Shown: positions 5,534 to 7,628 of the stretch, one piece after another | Numbering within the stretch: the stretch's first letter is position 1 | Layout: each line of letters begins with the position of its first letter | Origin: VRUE01 sp047519745 | Lineage (GTDB): Bacteria > Actinomycetota > Thermoleophilia > Solirubrobacterales > 70-9 | Direction: 5' to 3' | NCBI GenBank assembly: GCA_047519745.1 | Contig: JAPVSJ010000005.1 | Span: forward strand, 1-7,628 | Length of the DNA: 7,628 bases | Made by a program: the position numbers and the translations under genes | Notes under the pieces: model-generated | The model's database searches: none | What the model was told of the DNA's origin: nothing | Seen by the model: only the letters and a program-made list of their open reading frames with translations

Positions 5534-7628
5534 ACAAGATCAGACGACAGGCCAGGACCGCTGCGAGGACGCACCCGAGGTCAGCCGCGACGGCCGGCTT
5601 CCTGATCGGCATGCTCGCCTGCCTGCTCTTCGCGGCGCCCGCGCAGGCCGAATTCGGCTTCTCGGAATTCGACGTCACCTTCACAAACGAAAACGGCTCC
5701 ACCGCCGTGCAAGCGGGCTCCCATCCCTTCGCGATGAAGACGGCGCTCCACTTCATCTCCTCCCCGACCGGGGAAGGCGGCGAAGTGACCGAAGAGGCCG
5801 TCAAGGACATCAGCGTCGCCCAGCTCCCCGGTTTCGCCGGAAACCCGACGGTGGCGCCCCAATGCGCGACGGCGCAGTTCCTGAGCCGCTCGCAGAACCT
5901 CGACGGCGGCTCCCAGCCCGACTGTCCCGACGCCGCGGCGATCGGGCTGGTCCAGGTGACGCTGTCGAGCAAATCCGGCTCGGCGCCGCTCTACTCGACC
6001 GTCTACAACCTCGAGCCGCCTCCCGGGGTGGCGGCGAAGATCGGCTTCTGGACGGCCGAAGTGCCGATCCCGGTCGAACTCGGCGTACGCGAAACCCCCC
6101 CCTACAACGTGATCGGCGGGCCGACCAACGTCTCCCAGGTCCTGGAAGTGCTGGGCTCTGAGCTGACCCTGTGGGGGGTACCCGCCGACCCCGCCCACGA
6201 CGAACTGCGCGGGCGCTGCCTGGCCGGCGCGCCGATCGACCCGAAAGTCAGCACCGAACCGCACTCGCTCGGCTCCTGCCCGGCAAACGTCACCCCGAGG
6301 CCCTTCCTGACCCTGCCGCGCGCCTGCGCTGGGCCGCTGAAGACCGAATACGAAATCGACTCCTGGCAGAACCCGGGCCTCTTCGTCAACGGCTTTGCCG
6401 AAACGCACGACTCCGGTGGGCAGCCGCTGGGGATGAGCGGCTGCGGCAAAGTCGGCTTCGGCCCAGAAATCACCGCCAAGCCGACGACCAGGGCCACCGA
6501 GAGCGCGAGCGGCCTCGACTTCAGCCTCGACGTCAACGACGAAGGCCTCGCCAACCCCTCCTATGAAGCGGTGGCGGACTCCGACGTCGAAAAGGCCGTC
6601 GTCACCCTGCCCGAGGGGATGACGGTCAACCCCTCCTCGGCTACCGGCCTGGAGGTCTGCTCCGAAGAGGACCTGAGGCGCGAAACGCTCGCGGCGGCGC
6701 CGGGAGAAGGCTGCCCGGAAGCCTCCAAGCTGGGCACGCTCGAAGTCGAAACCCCGCTGCTCGAAGAAACGGTGCGGGGCTCGCTGTTCCTCGCCAAGCC
6801 GTATGAGAACCCCGAGCACAGCCTTCTGGCCCTCTACATAGTCCTGAAGAGCCAGAGCCGCGGGATCTTGATCAAGCTGCCGGCCAAGGTCGAAGCCGAC
6901 CCGCGCACCGGGCAGCTCGTGACCACGAGCGAAGGCCTTCCCCAGATCCCCTTCAGCCACTTCCGCCTGCACTTCCGCGAAGGGGCGCGCTCGCCGCTCG
7001 TCTCCCCGCCGGCCTGCGGTGAATACAGCACCGAAGCGAAGCTGACGCCGTGGTCGGGCGGGGCGCCGGTCCTCGCCACCTCGTCTTTCAAGATCGTCTC
7101 GGGGGCAGATGAATCGCCCTGCCCGACCGGCGGCACGCCGCCGTTCAAGCCCGGCTTCGAAGCGGGCACGAACAACAACGACGCCGGCTCCTACTCGCCC
7201 TTCTACATGCGCCTGACCCGCCGCGACGGCGACCAGGACCTGACCAAGTTCTCCGCCAAGCTGCCGCCGGGGATGGTGGCGAAGCTGGCGGGGACGACGC
7301 AGTGCTCCGATGCCGCGATCGCCCAGGCCAGGGGGAGGACCGGCCCCCACGGGGGGGCTGAAGAGCTGGCGAGCCCGAGCTGTCCGGCGAGCTCGGAGAT
7401 CGGCCACGTCCTCGCCGGGGCGGGAGTGGGCGCGGTGCTGACCTACGTCCCCGGCAAGGTCTACCTGGCCGGCCCCTACCGGGGCGCCCCGCTCTCGGTG
7501 GTGGCGATCGTCCCCGCGGTGGCGGGCCCCTTCGACGTCGGCACCGTGGTCACGCGCCAGGCGCTGCAGGTCGACCCGCGCACGGCCGAAGTGACCGCTG
7601 ACGGCTCGGCGTCGGACCCGATCCCCCA
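5530..7628 (+). CDS. N-terminal part of a large exported multi-module beta protein (3' end outside window)
   Basis: Open from GTG at 5530 to the window end, 699 residues so far. A signal peptide covers residues 1-40 (basic 1-17, hydrophobic 22-36, signal peptidase I site AQA before EFGF); Cys31 is inside the hydrophobic core and does not fit a lipobox. Residues 41-320 form a family-specific N-terminal region beginning FGFSEFDVTF. Two copies of a repeated module follow: residues 353-497 (LPEGM 360-364, Cys377, CPEAS 395-399, GSLFLAKPY 417-425, DPRTGQ 457-462) and residues 571-699 (LPPGM 578-582, Cys592, CPASS 618-622, KVYLAGPY 643-650, DPRTAE 682-687), the second preceded by SPFYMRLTRRDG (556-567). 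The fragment at 1-531 carries a third, diverged copy, so these are paralogues. Twelve cysteines lie after the signal peptide, as six close pairs. Expected length from the family as I recall it is about 1000 residues. No enzymatic motif; a structural or binding surface protein is the likely role. Co-transcribed and coupled with the gene ending at 5533. Confidence 0.9.
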   Translation, partial: MNKIRRQARTAARTHPRSAATAGFLIGMLACLLFAAPAQAEFGFSEFDVTFTNENGSTAVQAGSHPFAMKTALHFISSPTGEGGEVTEEAVKDISVAQLPGFAGNPTVAPQCATAQFLSRSQNLDGGSQPDCPDAAAIGLVQVTLSSKSGSAPLYSTVYNLEPPPGVAAKIGFWTAEVPIPVELGVRETPPYNVIGGPTNVSQVLEVLGSELTLWGVPADPAHDELRGRCLAGAPIDPKVSTEPHSLGSCPANVTPRPFLTLPRACAGPLKTEYEIDSWQNPGLFVNGFAETHDSGGQPLGMSGCGKVGFGPEITAKPTTRATESASGLDFSLDVNDEGLANPSYEAVADSDVEKAVVTLPEGMTVNPSSATGLEVCSEEDLRRETLAAAPGEGCPEASKLGTLEVETPLLEETVRGSLFLAKPYENPEHSLLALYIVLKSQSRGILIKLPAKVEADPRTGQLVTTSEGLPQIPFSHFRLHFREGARSPLVSPPACGEYSTEAKLTPWSGGAPVLATSSFKIVSGADESPCPTGGTPPFKPGFEAGTNNNDAGSYSPFYMRLTRRDGDQDLTKFSAKLPPGMVAKLAGTTQCSDAAIAQARGRTGPHGGAEELASPSCPASSEIGHVLAGAGVGAVLTYVPGKVYLAGPYRGAPLSVVAIVPAVAGPFDVGTVVTRQALQVDPRTAEVTADGSASDPIP
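6586..7020 (+). repeat. Beta module copy 1 inside the last gene
   Basis: Encodes residues 353-497. It shows the landmarks LPEGM, Cys, CPEAS-K-LG, GSLFLAKPY, DPRTGQ, then LPQIPFS, GAR..LVS and Cys496. The later part matches the fragment at 1-531 closely in order and spacing (LPDAPIS, GAR..LIV, Cys138). Confidence 0.75.
7240..7626 (+). repeat. Beta module copy 2 inside the last gene (cut by the window edge)
   Basis: Encodes residues 571-699 and repeats LPPGM, Cys592, CPASSEIG, KVYLAGPY and DPRTAEVT in the same order as copy 1. The end of the module lies beyond the window. Confidence 0.75.

Noticed and set aside
5590..5650. Lipoprotein signal around Cys31 of the last protein
   Set aside because: The residues before Cys are M-L-A, which do not fit the lipobox, and a clear AQA signal peptidase I site follows at residues 38-40.
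5581..7407. 608-residue open frame on the minus strand
   Set aside because: It lies opposite the last gene, which has signal peptide, ribosome binding site and family modules. The minus-strand product is a low-complexity Arg/Gly/Val-rich shadow typical of high-GC DNA.

Overview
The window is GC-rich, with short intergenic gaps, GTG and TTG starts with strong Shine-Dalgarno sites, and only exported proteins. The protein families match, from memory, the large secreted proteins and collagen-like proteins of Thermoleophilia (order Solirubrobacterales, Actinomycetota). No rRNA, tRNA or housekeeping gene is present to confirm this, so the assignment rests on family recognition and composition.

Layout, all real genes on the + strand: (1) 1-531 is the C-terminal end of a large exported beta-rich protein whose start lies left of the window. 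(2) 532-815 is an intergenic region holding a 34-bp perfect palindrome (probable terminator), an AT-rich patch with a consensus -35/-10 promoter, a 5' leader hairpin and a ribosome binding site. (3) 816-1739 encodes a membrane-anchored collagen-like protein with 16 Gly-X-Y triplets and a C-terminal head that appears to be interrupted by an inserted beta module. (4) 1740-1876 holds a 14-bp-stem hairpin and a possible 20-codon basic leader peptide. (5) 1877-5533 encodes a 1218-residue secreted protein with an NHL-type propeller, a fibronectin-III-like domain and nine PD40/TolB-like propeller repeats. (6) From 5530, overlapping the previous stop by 4 nt, a second large exported protein of the same family as the first gene runs off the right edge.

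The first and last genes share a repeated module (LP-x-G/S, then Cys, then CP-x-A/S, then a VYL/LFLA strand), so the window lies between two members of one paralogous family. The collagen-like protein, the propeller protein and the last protein look co-expressed from the promoter near 690. A hairpin between the collagen gene and the two large genes could set a step-down in expression, and 4-nt overlaps suggest translational coupling.

No enzyme active site, transporter, regulator, mobile element or CRISPR array is visible. The best candidate for an undescribed system is a cell-surface assembly: a collagen-like stalk plus very large, disulfide-rich proteins with cationic tails. Every exported protein here has an even number of cysteines outside its signal segment, and these fall into close pairs. 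The function itself is inference; nothing in the window proves adhesion, matrix formation or any other specific role.
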